Shown in pieces: positions 45,953-60,900 of a DNA stretch of 64,000 nucleotides. The position numbers were made by a program, and so were the translations under genes. The notes beneath the pieces are model-generated. The model was not told where the DNA came from. It saw only the letters and a list, made by a program, of their open reading frames with translations, and searched no databases. Positions within the stretch are counted from its first letter, which is position 1. The number at the start of each line of letters is the position of its first letter. The stretch is taken from assembly GCA_964036275.1 (NCBI GenBank), contig OZ038433.1, forward strand, positions 3,656,013 to 3,720,012. Reading direction: 5' to 3'. Origin of the DNA: Litoditis marina (taxonomy: Eukaryota; Nematoda; Chromadorea; Rhabditida; Rhabditidae).

Positions 45953-48900
45953 AAGAGAGAAGAGTGTTGTTAGAGCTAAACATGGCTACTGTGGGTGGTA
46001 GCTGGCAGTACAGTCTGACCTGAATATGTCGTGCCGGCGAATTCAGCAAATAGGAAGAGTCGTCCATTGTTGGTATCTGACTTGGGCTACCGTACATCTA
46101 AAAAAAACTAATGAAGTACCCAACTACTTTTTCTTAAATAAACTATACTTATTCTTCTTGAAATTCTCAGATACATTTCGATTTATCTTCTAACAACGTG
46201 GAATTCACGAAACCTGATTGACAAACAACCCACCTGCAGCATCCTGGCAAGGAAATCGCCTAGCATTTCGAGATTGTCACTTCTGAATACGAATCTGAAA
46301 GAAATAGGAAAGTGAACTACCGAACTCGACAGACACCGAAAAGCTTACAATTTGACCCACCAGAACGAAGTTCAAACGAACTCTGAGGTAATTTTGATTG
46401 TTATGTAGGATGCCCATTATACCCGCCTCGATAGAAACAAGTTGGACTGGAACTGACCTCTGTCCATTCAGATATGAGGGATATCCTTTCCCATAAAAAG
46501 CCACCAGGTAGAAGTAGAAGTAGGCACGACTCTCGCGATCTATCTTACGGTACAATTCGGCGATCCTTTCCTGAAAGAACAGCAAGATGAGGTGAATACT
46601 TATTGATTCCCCATCAATTCATCAAAACATCATCGGGAGACGAAATAGGCTCAGGACTCCGAAATTAAACTGTAGGGACACAGTGCTTGTATCATTACGA
46701 CATGAAAAACAAATAACTCTCGGAGAAATGTCTCACCATCAGGGAAGCCAGCTTGTCATAGTCGACATACATTCGTTCGTACACAGGTGCCAGCTCCCTG
46801 GAAATAAAAATATATATGCGTATTTCAGCTATTCATTCAACATTACGTAAATTCAAAGAAACTCCCAAAATGAACTATGTACAGAAAAACTACTAATAAC
46901 GTGTCGCAACATCGCAATCGTGTCATGTTCAATTCAACCTCCGTCATGAATCCCATCCTTTTTACAAATGCGTAAAACTTTAAAATCAATATTTCTCCCT
47001 AGGACTGTTAATCGGCTTGAAACTTTCAAATTTTTGAGTGTAGTGAAAAATCGTGTTTTCGAGCTCAGAGTTCGACTTTGACAGTCCTATCGGGGAGACC
47101 GACCTTAGTATCTGAATGGCGTCCTCCCACAATTGTCCCTGCGCAAACAGGTCGGCCGCCTCATTCAGCAGGCGATCCTTCAACTGACGTTCCGTCGCAC
47201 AGTGGCGGTTCAGATTTCTGGCCACCAGCCAATCGGCCAACTCAACCTCATCCCACTGTAATCGATACACATGTTATTCACGTGAAACAGCAGCTGAACA
47301 CACGAACAGCACATTTGAAAGAGAGTTGAGCGACTTTCTCCCATCGCGAACACACACACACACACACACACCGTAGAATATTTGCGGAATCAGCTGTTTT
47401 GAATACCATAAAATGAACATAAAAGGATTCGCTCTTTCGAAAGTCAGCTTGGTACGGTGTATGCTGTTCTATACCGTTGTGATTGTAGTTTGATACTGTT
47501 TCTTTTTGGTCGAAATTCGGGCGTGTTTCGTGATCAAACTACAAGCCTAAGGGGAATCGTTAGTATCACTGACCGTGAGCATATTGGCGTGCATCATGAG
47601 TGTCCGCGCGGCTTCCACCTCATTGTGGTACATGATGTGTAGTGCATACAATTTGTACACATAGGTGATGTACAGGTGGTCGTGTCCGTACTTCTCGTAG
47701 TACCGCTGAAATTGCGTTATAAATTCTTCCTAACATTACTGACAAGTTTCAAGTTTTTCTCAACAAAGATGAGTTTCTCGCATTTCCCTCAATTGTGTTC
47801 GCCCAATCTTTCAACGTTTACTAGTACTTTTGGACCAACCTATTACAATGAGAGAGTAATATAAGTAGAGAGAGAGAGAGAGCAGAAAATGGAAGAAAGA
47901 ACAAGAAAAAACTATGTTTGCTCTGAGCAAACTCCTAGAAGTTGCAAACGTGCTTTCCGTACCATCAGCTGTACGGTTCGGCTCATTCCGTTCTCGGCAC
48001 AGTCGGCCGTCTCTCGCACGTGGCGGTACTCGAACAGATAGGCCAACAGGCGGTCGACCCGCGAAATCAGCTCCCGGCCACCTCCCGACCACAACTCCTT
48101 GTCTGATCTGCAACTCCGATTCAACCCGGAAAGACTTATCCCAAACGTCGTCTGTGCTTCAATGTTCAAATTTCGCTCTTGTTTGTCTTCTTTAAAATTG
48201 TAATATACGCCACAACTTTTTGTCCAGAATGCAATTGTGAATATATTTCGCTTTCATAATAAGTTCGGTTAGCTCAAATGCCCGTCATACTTTTTAATCG
48301 ATGATAACGTTCTCTTCACTAAAACGTGGGAAAACAATATGAATGAAAACAGACAAAGTCAGCTTCTTCCACCAACTCACTGGCACTGAGCTGTCAGGAT
48401 GCGTGTGAACTGCTCCTGGAAGGCCCGATTGCCGCAGTCCTGGTCGACCAGAGTATCCAGCTGCGAGATCAACTCGTCCGAGAACTGAACGAAACGATAA
48501 TTAAATTAATAATACTTAATACATTGACTCGAAATTTCTTGCAGTGGAATAGTCGCACATTGTGGTTCCATACGAGAGGCAACATTGTTGTCCACATCAA
48601 TTAATTGAAAATCAGGTGTTTCATTTGGGCAACTAAACACTAAACTACAAAACCGAGTGGAAGATAAAGTTATCACCAGTAAAGTGCTGCTATTGATGAA
48701 ATTAGGGCAGTTCAAAACCTCGATTAGAGAGAAAAACGGGTGGTTTGATTGAGCATTCAACAAAGTCGCCCTACGTTTAAAAGATTAAAAAAGACTATTA
48801 TGTGGTCCAATCGCAACGCTTCAGACCTTTAAAGCGCAATACATTTTTCAATTGCAGTTTAAAGGACCATTGTCACGGGATTGGTCTACATAATCTTCTT

Positions 48901-51900
48901 TAACTCTCATACCCGCTTAAAGTCCCTGTTTCCATGCAACGAGGAGTGGAATTCGGTCTGCATCATGTCGAAGAATATGGGGATGGTCGCCTCGCGCGTC
49001 TCATCGTCTTCCACCAGGGCCACCTCCAGGAAGGCGCCCACCAGACGCGGAATGTACTCCATCTTCTGCGAGGCTGCAAGAAAATAAAAAGAAGTTTTCA
49101 AACACAATCCCACCGTATCCACTTATGCTAAGAGTCTACTGAAACGCACTTCTCCAAATGTTTTAATACGGAGCAAAACGTATCCTGAGAGACGGAGTGG
49201 GGGTGATTTACATTTGGCCACATACATATAAAGGTATCGCCTTTTTTTGGTGAAATATATCGTGAGCCAACCCTTATTCTGGCTAGTTGGGTCAGGGCGC
49301 GGCAGCACCCTATAGCGGTTGTTAAACAGTTGTAGAAAGCGTACGGGTACATTTTGTGCGGGGCAAGACTTGACGTGCGGCCAGCTCATCTGTGTGTCCT
49401 TGATCTACACATTCTGTCATCTGAGGGTAGACCAACGACCGCGCGCATCATCTGCACCGATCGATTTGCTGTAGTTGTGAGGGAAAAGAAAAGTATGCTC
49501 ACTGGTCAATCGGAACCACATTGAGCGCAGGTCCTTGGCGGCCGCCTTCCGCAGCTGAACTCGCATGTCCGTCTCATCGTGTAACCATTCCTCCTTCCAC
49601 TGAAGCGCCGGCTGGGTCACGAATCGAACGGTTGTCAGCATAAACTCCTCCCACACCTGGAATTAGATAGTAATTGACAGTCTGTAATCGAACATAAAAA
49701 TGAGCTGACAGTTTGTACCAAAAAGACTAATTGACAGCCTACTATTAAAAATTGCGGTAAAAAAAATGCGGTTGACAGCCCGAAGTCAAAGTCAAGAATA
49801 CAGTCAGTGTTTCAAAAATGAGTCTATGCCTGATCCAAAATGTTTCAGATCGGCTCAAAACTTTTAAAAGACTTTTTTTGGAGGAACATGACTCTTCAAA
49901 TGTTCAAGGAAACTTTGATGTTTCGAAAATATGTTATCGAGTGAGTTGACATCATTCATACCCATAGAAAGGCCCCTGAAGTTACTCACCTCTGCTCTGA
50001 AGTTCTCGTTCGAGAAATATGTCTGGATGGCGCTCATCACAAAACGCAGTGCCTTATGCACAGATCTAAATTGACATATAACCAAAGTCTGCTCCATAAG
50101 ATAATGAGAACTGTGAAATGACAAAAACAAATTCAGTCTTCAAACTTCAGAGGTGTAGGTAAAAACGCCTTTATAGAAACCAACTTTATAGAAAAACCAA
50201 CTTGTTTTGAAGCATAATCATGTGCTCCCAAGTAGCTGCAAAGGGACACTTGCTCAGCAGATCTCGTATCATCTGAACCATTTCCAACACAAAGTCCATT
50301 TTGTCCACAAAATTGGGGCTGAAAAGGCAAAAGAAACTCTAGGAAACTAGCAAACAAGCAGGAACTGATATCCCTGAAAATTCATAGAAAAAATAGCCGA
50401 AATTTATATCCAATTAATAGCATATTTGAGACCTAAACCATTTGAAAGAAGCTTACCGATTTCTCAGGTAGTGGTCAAAGATCTGTGCAGACATCTTGTT
50501 CAGCAGTGCTAGAATGAGAGTAAAGAAACGACCACGGGTTGCTTGCACCTGAATTTGCATAGTAACAGTAACTCAGTTAAGTAACACAAAACACGACGAT
50601 TACGAAAAAACTACAAAATCGTTTTCCTAGTTCAATACGAAGATAACAGGTAGGACTTTACTGTTACCAGCTGTCAATTGCTTTCATCACCAGCCAGAAA
50701 AGAACACATCTACCACACATTTCCGAGAAAAATCTGTCGTGAAAAGTCACTAGGATACTCTGTTATAGTCTGTTCCACGCACTTATAACCCTCTACAGTA
50801 ATCGTCGAGAACTTCTAGACCAACGTTTCGTAGTTTGATGTTTTTGGAATGACTTCAATTTTCGCTATTGTGTTTTCTATCTATGCCACTACAAACACTG
50901 AAAGTTTGAAACCAAAATAATGATTTATTGATTAGAAAAAGCCTTCTAAACATGTGACAGATTACTGTAGAAAGACATCGATTGGTGAAACGAACTATAC
51001 CACCCGGATTCAGCCAATTCAGCATAACTGAACTTCTAGGTCATGAAAAGAAAAACGGTTGAAACCAACCGATCCTTGAAGTCTTTCCACCGTAACCATC
51101 GCCTGTACGATCGGGCGGAAAAGGGCACTGATGATCAGATTCAGCTCCTCGTCTGTTCCGTATGCAATCGAATGCAGCTTTGGAGCCTGAAATGAAAGTT
51201 TTAAAGTATTTATGCACCAGTTAGGTCTGATTATGTTACAAAAAACAGCCAGATTATCAATACGTCAATGCGTCGAAATTGATCTGAATACGGTTTCAAA
51301 AAGGTTGAAAATAGAGAATCTGATATCCCGCAGCTATACCAAACCAAGCTATACCAAAACCAACCGGTACGGGATAGAGTCGTTCGATGAGGCTGGCAAT
51401 AATGGCAGAACACTCGAGGGCTCGATCCGGGTAGTCCTAAACAAAGGAAAACATGCTACCACAAGTCCACAAGTGAGCAATCCTTTAACAGGTCCATATT
51501 CACACATCATTGAGTTTGACATGCTGAAGAGTCCGCATTTGAATATAAATAGGACCATAGAATTAATAATCAAATCTATATAAAATAAACTTACGATAAT
51601 TTCGATTCGATGGAGAAAGCATGTATATGAAAGATGAATCTTGAAACTACAGGCAACTAAACAACTGTTCGTTACTAGACTACCTTCTGCTGTTCACATA
51701 GTTCGGGATCCAGATGCAATAGGAGAAGATCGAGACAACGGGGGAGCAGCACGAGGCGCGACGAAGAAGACTGGAAATCAGTAGAATAAAAATACCCCTT
51801 CAACTAAGGTTTTACATTATGTTTCCAAAATTTACTTTAATGCACTCATTTTGAAAGCTAAAAATTAAAATTATTGACTAACACATATAATATATAATAT

Positions 51901-54900
51901 TTTAAAACCGCCGGAAAACTGTCACCATATCTGTCACGAATCATGAATCCTTTTTTCACCTCGAACAATTCAGTCTCAATCAGTTGGGCAACGAAGCCGA
52001 GCCGCTCGCGTGCCACGATATTCTTCCCAAATCCGTTGATCACACGAATCACGAACAGGCTGGAAACACGGAAAGCTGAAGTCGAAAAAGTGAAATTGTC
52101 ATTGTTTCATAATGTTTTGATATAATATCCGAAGATATCGCGTCAGTGTGCGAGACGAGGTTTTAATGCGAGTATTGTCGGACAATGCCCTCGAAAAAAA
52201 ACCTGTACAGTATTTTTGATTCAATGTCCACGTTTGTCTCTGTTACAAGACCTAAGAAACTATCCCGCTGCTTTTATGTTTTCCTTAAACAACCTAATTT
52301 GGTTTTCCTTACACAACCTGAACCTAAATAGCACTAAATAGTATTTCGTGCACTCCCTTTCCACAGGATGGTGTTTCAGATATAGTTTGTTCCACCCACT
52401 TATAACCCTCTACAGTAATCTGCTCAAACTTCCATGGCAAAATTTAGAATGTTGTTGTTTTTAGATTTTCTCCAAGTTTTGAAAGTGTCTTCTGCACCTT
52501 TACTTCTACAAACTCTAAAAGTTTGGAACCAGAATAATTAGTTAATCATTAGAAAAATCCTCCTAAATATTTGACGGATTACTGTAGAAGGACATCGATT
52601 GGTGGAATAGAGTATAACTCACCACAACTCATTCGCCTCATAAGTTCCACTCCTTAGAACAGGGTCCAGTATGGCTGGTAGGTGCTTGAGGGCCGTGTTT
52701 TGTACGGCCATTCGCTCCCTCGTCTCGCTCATCAGTAGGATCAACGACTCGAGAACGGCTTCCAGATTGGCACGCAATCTACCCGAATACGAGACATCGT
52801 CATCGAAACTATAAAAATCGATTATGTATAAAATGTTAACAAAACAACATGTCCACGAAAACTGTACTACTTTAGTTTCGCCTTCAATGAAACATCTATG
52901 TTTGTTATTGGAATAAGAAAGGAGTTCGAAAATAGGTCACTCATTTTGAACTTTGAATGAAATGTGTTCGTAGCGCTACCGTACCTCTCGCAGCTATTCT
53001 TCGAGCTGACCACTGCCGAGAAGAGGCGTCCCATGACTTTCAGGGAATTTCTCGTCTTATCGTTGTTAGTGGTGGCCGCACTGGCGATGTAATGATTCAG
53101 ACATCGAATCAACTTCCTGAAATTATATCAGAATCTGCTCTACCTCCACCTCACCGTTCATCTTCCGTTTTTGAACTATTTTATCAATCGTAGCAACAAC
53201 AGTTTTGACCAATTATAAAAAATTAAAATAATATATGTATGCACAACCCAATATGAACATTCGAAAACTGTATCAAATCGATAGTTAAACTGACAGTGCG
53301 GCGGTAGTGAAGGGAAACCGTTCCATGTACTTCTCGAACACCTGTGCACTCCGAGGATGGCGGGGTTCGTCTACAAGTGAAATATGACCAAAAGTACGGA
53401 AACAAATATACGATCCATTGTAACGATGGTTGCTCATCGGGATCCGATTTCATTAGTGTTGAGATAGTCAACATTTGTTCTATTTGCGAGATATAGTTCT
53501 GGCTGTTCTGTGTTTTTTCTTCTGAAAAACAAATCCACTTTTCCAGCTGACATCGCTTATTGCAACTCTGAAATAGTTACGTTGTAATCTAAGCGGATAA
53601 TAATGTACACCACATGCTTCTGCAGCGACCACTCCACTGTTTACATCCTCGTTGTCTATCGTTCTGCAACTTGCTACCAGCTGCTTAAAAGGGTTAGATC
53701 GGATTCGTGTCGGTGATATTAGAAAACCGCTCAAAACAGAATACTGGCTGGAACCATCTGTTTTTTTAACCAAAATACTGACCGATCAGTTTGAGCAGAG
53801 AGACAATGACATCGAAAACAGGTAGCTCCAGCTGCTCCCTCTCCTCCCAGATTTCGAAAAGTGAGTCGAGCAGAGGGCAGAGAAATCGAATCATCTGAAA
53901 CATTGTTAGCCACTCCATCTGTTGACTAATACGAATTTGATAACTGCAACTTTTAAGTCAATCAGTTTTCTTTTTTTTCTTACTTGGGATCAGTATCTTT
54001 CTTTTGCACTAATTGAACCCAAACTCCGAAAACTAGCTAGCACCTTGTGAACATCTGAATTTCATAATACTTTCTGCTATAAAATTCAGGGGACACAAAC
54101 AGGAAAACAGGTGAAGGAAGTATCACTATTTTATGTGAAGGAACCCCGAACCTGCATGAAACATCAATTCCCGAGTTTTTCAATTTTCTGAATTTTTCCA
54201 TTCCAGCTATTTGGACAGACAATACTCATTGGGTTATTGATTATATCAAAAGATAAATGAGAAATACTCTGACAAGTACTCACATCGGTCTCCGTTTCCC
54301 CAACCGGCGCAGCCAAATCTGCCAGCGAGGCATTCAGGTGGAACGAGTTCGTTCTGCAAGAAGAAACAGTCTGCTACAAAAGACTAAAACTGTAATGTAA
54401 CAACTTAATGCTGGGACTATAAAACTATATCTATTATTTTACAAATGTGCTGGCTACGAGGCATCTGCAGGCTGTCAACCAGATCAAATGGATCCAACAT
54501 GATAATTTAGAGCTTTCGCATTTCAACAAAAAAAAATCATACATTCCACATTACATTTTTTTTAAAATGCAGTTGTGTTCTTCCTTTTTTATCAGACACA
54601 TGGAAACATCTGAACTAAACACCTTAGTTAGTAGAAATGGCATTATGCTATGACTATGAGCTTATCAATTCTGTAAATGGACAACACACTTTACCTCAAT
54701 AAAGTGTATAAACTATATTTACCATCCTAAAAAGCCCTATCGCAACAACAAACCAACCTCCATCGCAGAACATTAAGCACGTGCTCATTCTGAGTTAGAA
54801 TCGTGGAGCAGACCCGCGAGCCAACATGGACAGAACTCTTCTCGCTCAGAGAGAAAACTGACGAATGCGGTTTGTTGTTCGTGTTACCCAGCTCTCGAAG

Positions 54901-57900
54901 TTGTCTGGAATAGGAGAATAAAAATACAGTTTTAACATAGCGTAGAACTTAACTTACAAGGCACAGATTTATTTTGCAAGTATGATCACAAATAAACAAG
55001 ATGTAGATGAAAAGTAAGAAACCAACTTCCTTGTCTGCGGTAGAGCCAGATATGTGGTGTTCGCAGGGTCGTAATGGGAAGATTCGATCTGAAATGTTAA
55101 TGGAGTAGATACTTCACAAAAGAATCGCCAATTACCTGCCAGTCTGCCACAAACTGGTAACATCGTTCGTGACAGCTACAACAAACGAATCCTCTTTCTA
55201 TGATGAGCTAGTGCCACATTCTTCGAATGTAGATAGATACATAGATCATAAACAAAAGTATGTCAGTGACTCGCCACTGCTTTCTATGAAACTATTTTAG
55301 CTTTCAATATCATATAAGACGCTCCAATCTAAATGGTTTCCATTTTAGATAATTTCTTGGAAAACCTCAAAATATTGTGCATCATCAGACTTGTCCGATA
55401 TTTTTTCTGAAATGCCCAATTCTTCTAATTCTTGTGTCGCTCTCATTTGGAGCGCAGATAAAACTACCGAATATTTGTATGTTTCAAAATCCTCTGCCAC
55501 AATTATTTTCCTTTCAGAACATTATAACACACGTTTTCGCAGTTGAAAACAGTGTGAAAAAATGTGCCCAAAAAATTGTAGTGTGAAAAATTGGGCCCAA
55601 AAAATTGAAGTGTGAAAAATTGTGCCCAAAAAATGGAAGTGTGAAAAATTGTGACACATTTGTTTCTCTAAAGAGAGGTACTTTGCACTTCGTATGTCTC
55701 TCGCGCGATAATGCTGTGATACTCTTTGACACAGCTCTCAATGATCCGTATCTTGTTATGGTTTCAAATCCTGCGGATCTGTCTCGCCTGTTCTTTCTCT
55801 GCGTCTCTTTTTCTAATTGGGCGATGCCCTCAATGCGCGCTCGTTTCTCTGCGTCTCATTGCTCTAATCGCCAATACTAGATACGGCGCAGTCAGGGGGG
55901 TATGGAAGGAAACATTAGTATCGCGCGAGTGGTTCAGTAATAACCTCTCTTGCTGGAACATGTACAATATTTGGAAAAGTGAAAAAATGTGCCCAAAAAA
56001 TTGTAGTATGAAAAATTGGGCCCAAAAAATTGAAGTGTGAAAAATTGTGCCCAAAAAATTGAAGTGTGAAAAATTGTGACACAATTTTTTGAGAGATTTG
56101 TGAAAACTGCAATTTTTTGTGACACACTTTTTTTCAATTTCCTGAATCGGGACACAGCGATTCGATCGTTTGGTTTTTAGTTTAAACTTCAAATAAATGG
56201 GGACTACCCGATGTCCAATCAGAAATAATTTTAAAAAAGTGATAACTCTTCGATGGTTAAAAGTCTCATCCTAAAAATTTCATGAAATCACTAGGATTTC
56301 CTGATTTCCGAAACCATTTAGATTGGAGCGTCTTATATGAACAGGCATAAAATCGCATTATATGATGACGAGAAACACTTCCCCTACATTTTACAAACAA
56401 ATCAAAACGTACCTTGTACACTAGAAGTTCGTGATCTTCATTTCGCATCAGCACAGCATTCTGTAGCAGACAGATGTGTGCCAACGCGAACGGGCCCTGA
56501 AAATGACATAGTGGAGGTTGTCAATTGTAATCCATCAACATTTTCAAGAATGTTTCAACTATATTCATAGAAACATTATGGATGGCCAACAAATTCACGA
56601 AGGGAAAGTTTTTTTTACTGATAAAACATACCCTCAGTCACTGGCGAGTAGCTTTCCGTTTACTAGTATTGCAGCGACCAATCGCTATACACACACCTAA
56701 TCGGTAATAAACTTTCGCGATATATATTTTTTTTCCTATTCCTATGCGTTGCGTCGCGACCTCCTTCCCAAAACCACGACTTTCATATTTCTTTGTTCTT
56801 TTCGCCCCTGATTTAGAGTGGTGGAGATTGTTGTTTTCCAATTCGCGGCTCTGCTCTTCCCGGAAATTACAAGCAAATATTGTCTACCTGGTTGAAGCCG
56901 AGAATAAGCATACCTTGTCCGGCTTCCCCTTGTCGTACGGTTTACGTGCATGCAACGTGATCCGTAAATGGAGGTCGTGCGCCGTGTATTCTGGGAGGCG
57001 AACCTGGAAAATGGTCCTGAGTGAGCACTCACAACAACAATATCAATACAAATCTGAGATAAAAATGAAGCACGAACACAGTAGTCATCAAGGCTACGTA
57101 ACTAATTCGGCACACTTACAAGAAGAATACTAGGAAGAGTCATTAACGTAAACGTTGAGGGTACATAAATAGAACCAACTTGAATTTGTTCCATCCAGTA
57201 CGGCTTGTCCTCGTGATAGAAGACGAAGCTGCGATAGTCGGACGTCAGTTTCACACCAGACATTGTCGTCGTTTCGAAGCACTGCAGAAACGAAAAGTCA
57301 ATGGCTCAGTCAGTATTCTTGAATTCTTTTCATCAACCTATTGATGGAGCGATTTGAAAATCATAGCAAACTATTATGATGTATTCGCAGGTAATAAGAT
57401 TACAACGTTTAAAATACAACTGAAACAGATAAGTGTAACTATATATGTCATTGTTACGTTTAACGTTCATGGCGACGCTACGCTATCAGCTATTACCCTA
57501 ATAGTTTTGAACACACGTGAACAAACAAGACTCATCTATCGGACTGTCGGTACTAGTACATGTTACATTCTTATAACTTATAATAATAAAACATACATCG
57601 GGTACAATTTCGCCATTGCTCTCGACCACAGTCAGTCGAGCCTCGATGTTTCGATCAGACGATTTTCCCGACAACTCGCCGTGCTCCAGAGTTAGGAACA
57701 ACTCGTTACGAACATCGTCTGAATAGTGGCAACGATTATATCTCCCATACGGAAAACACCCAAGATTAATACTAACTACAAAGATTCTGATTTCTCCAAG
57801 CATGTGTCACCATCACAGGGGCCGAGTGGTCGACTGGTTGTGTGCGCGCTAGCACTCCAAACACCATGGTTCGATCCCACTCAGCGCGGTATCTTCATGG

Positions 57901-60900
57901 CGGACCGCATGAGCTGGTAATAGAGCTCACCCATGCCTAGTTTCTCTCTACGGACCCCTCTCTCTACGGATACATGTGATCAATGTTGTAATTGTATTAA
58001 TAAAGTAACACACGGCTGAAATAGTTGTCGTAAAAAGATTATCACAGATTGTATACGACAGCTAGCTGCTAGCTGACCGGAACATTCTCAGGTTTTTTGC
58101 ACATAAATGTGTTTTTTCACTTTTCCTTCCGAAGACTTTTCACTCTTAATCTTAAATACTTCTACCGGAACATCTACATCTAAGGTCACTCACTATACAT
58201 AATACTTCATGGTACCAATTATCATTATAAAAGTAACAAAACCTGAAGTACCAACCAAAAATGTCGTACTCCAAATCAGTCCTCTTGATGATAACGGGAG
58301 GACATCGTGTGAACAGATGTGGACACTTCAGACGAATGTCGCGGACTGGCCCAGCGAAAACTTGCGTGGTGATGAACAATTTGATGTCGTCTGTGAATAA
58401 TCAATTGAACAGTGTCTGTGTGATTAACTTATCTGCACTCGTGAGATCTGACGTGTATTGGGTCAAGTGACCCATGCATGCGCGTGTAACCAAATTTTCG
58501 AGCCACGTAGGAGGAACAGTCTAGACCAAAAAAACAAGGTCCTACTAGCCAGCTGTCAACTTGTGAAGAATACTTGTGAGAAAGAAGAAAAGATCCAAAA
58601 TGAAACAGCGTTTTTAGCCGCAGCCCGCTCACCTGACGAAGTATTGAACTTGGGAACACGTGATGTAACTTGCAAAGACTTGAAGGCTTGATCGAATTGC
58701 TGTTCCCTAAAAACCATCAATAATATAACAAAAAAACGAAAACACCATGCAGGGATGCAGGTACCGAAAATATAGAATCAGCTTTCTTTAGGAAATATAA
58801 TTTTTTAAATTAGCATACGGCATACCTGTTCAAGAAGATAATTTTCTCTTTGGCCTCGTGTGATGGAATCGGATGATTGAAAATATGAGAGACGTCCAGA
58901 AAATCAAAAGCATGAACTGGAAATAGGGCAGATATAGAAAACTGAATCACTTCAAACTAAGTGAAAGATATTTCCCATCGACAAAGAAACTTTCGAACTA
59001 CATACTACACCAATAACACAAGATCTCTGAAAAAAATACAAAATGCTAATGCATTCAAAACTGTGCTCTCATCGTGGTCTAATGGTCTTGGTAGTTGAAC
59101 TCCAAAGCCAAAGCCAATCCCAATGTCAATCTCCTTTCAACAAATAAGTGAAAGTGAAAAACTAAATAATTAAAATACAGAGGTAAGAAGAAAAAGAATT
59201 ATAGGGCTCCCTTTTTACCAAGCAAGTAAATACGGAGAATGTTGCCTTATCTCGCCGTGTTTGTAGTTTGATCCCGTCGATTTTCGCCAACTTATCACGT
59301 TTAAAGACATCAAACTACAACTAAGATCTGGTAACAAGGACCAATCTCATTCTCTCACCTTGTCTACAGAACTGGCTGCTGGGCCCCTGGTCATAGCCCT
59401 TCTTCAGTGTCGATGAAGATGACTCGATGGGGGCTATCTGTGCCACCCGACTGATTAGCACTATACGGCGACCAGTCTGCTCCGTGTCACGCGCAAAGTT
59501 CTGTAATCAAACACGGCTGAAGTCTGAACTATTAAACACCGTTTGCAATTTGTACATCTAACTCGGTCAAGAAGTCCGATTTTTCTGACTATTCGGACAA
59601 CTTTACCGCAGTATGCGTTTGCCGTTGCGTCAGAAATCATTATGTTGAACATTTAAAAGAAGATGACCAAAAACAGAAAATTGTTACGAGAAAACCGACT
59701 TGTAGGTCAAAATAAACGAATGCTTACATTTGATCTGAACTGAGTCAGAGTCCCGAATGAACTAAACAGTAATTGTTGGACTATAGACTAACCGAGAATA
59801 GAGCTTTGATGTTGAGACCCTTGGTCGTTGTTCGAGTATCAGTACACTTCCAGATAAATGAGAATGTATCACTAAATGTAGAATATAATTTACAAACATC
59901 GTGTAACGAAACAATATCAGGCAATGGCGAGAAACATTTTGGAATGAAAATGCAAAAAAATGTAACGCTGAACATGAAGCATTACACTTTGTAATGTAAT
60001 ATTGAGGTGCTGAAGTAAAATGTTTGGTAGTCAAAACTCAACGTAGCGCACACAAACAAATATCACCATTTCACTATCTATTCGAACACATAACTCTAAC
60101 GTTTTCTTGATTAAAGAGGTGAAAAAAATTTGCGGGAAGTTTTTTTCAGATAGAATCCTGGTATGGCTAAGCCGTACATACCTGATAAACTGTTTCCGCT
60201 CAACATCGAAGAGAACCATGCTGATTTCACAGTTGTGCTTCATTTTCAGTTCAATTGACTGAACTTCTATCATCAGACAGAACGCGTCAAAGGTTACATC
60301 CAATGATGTGGCCTGTAATTATCAAATATAAATGTTGCGAAAACTCTCTGTCGAAGGGGATTTGAAATATACGACTTATTTGTACAGTTCCCACACAGGA
60401 ATGGAATGTACTATTTAGAAAAAAGAACCACCATAGTCTGTATTTTACCGTGAAAAAACTGACACGAAATTAGAACGCGAGTATAAGTATTGATTTGATT
60501 TACAGATTAGTTGTGCGCATGAATGTAGTTTGTAGTGCAAACCACGAATAGCGAAGCGCTAACCGTCTCTGAAGACACCCTCTTCTCAGCCTCAAGATGT
60601 TCCTGATATGTTTGTAGTATTGAGATGGCCTCCGGATCGAACGGCACTCCGTTGTCTTGCCTGATAGTCACGCCCAGACTCAACAACCTGCAATTAAATA
60701 TATAGAAATCTTAGCAAACAAAACCAACAAACTATGGAAGAATGGAAGTTTTCCAGCCGGAAATTCAGTGAGAACATCAGCCACAGCGTTTCTGAGATTG
60801 GTAATGATATTGATAATGGTAACAGCATATTGGAACAATATAAAGTGAATAAATGGTAAACAGCGTTTTATCATCACAACTGAAGTAATAAAGCGGCAGA

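Noticed and set aside
45792..46001. Open frame with a long Arg-Glu repeat
   Set aside because: A translation of the (GA)n microsatellite in a ced-5 intron.
59060..59130. tRNA-like TCGTGGTCTAATGGTC stretch
   Set aside because: Resembles an A box, but no B box or cloverleaf follows.
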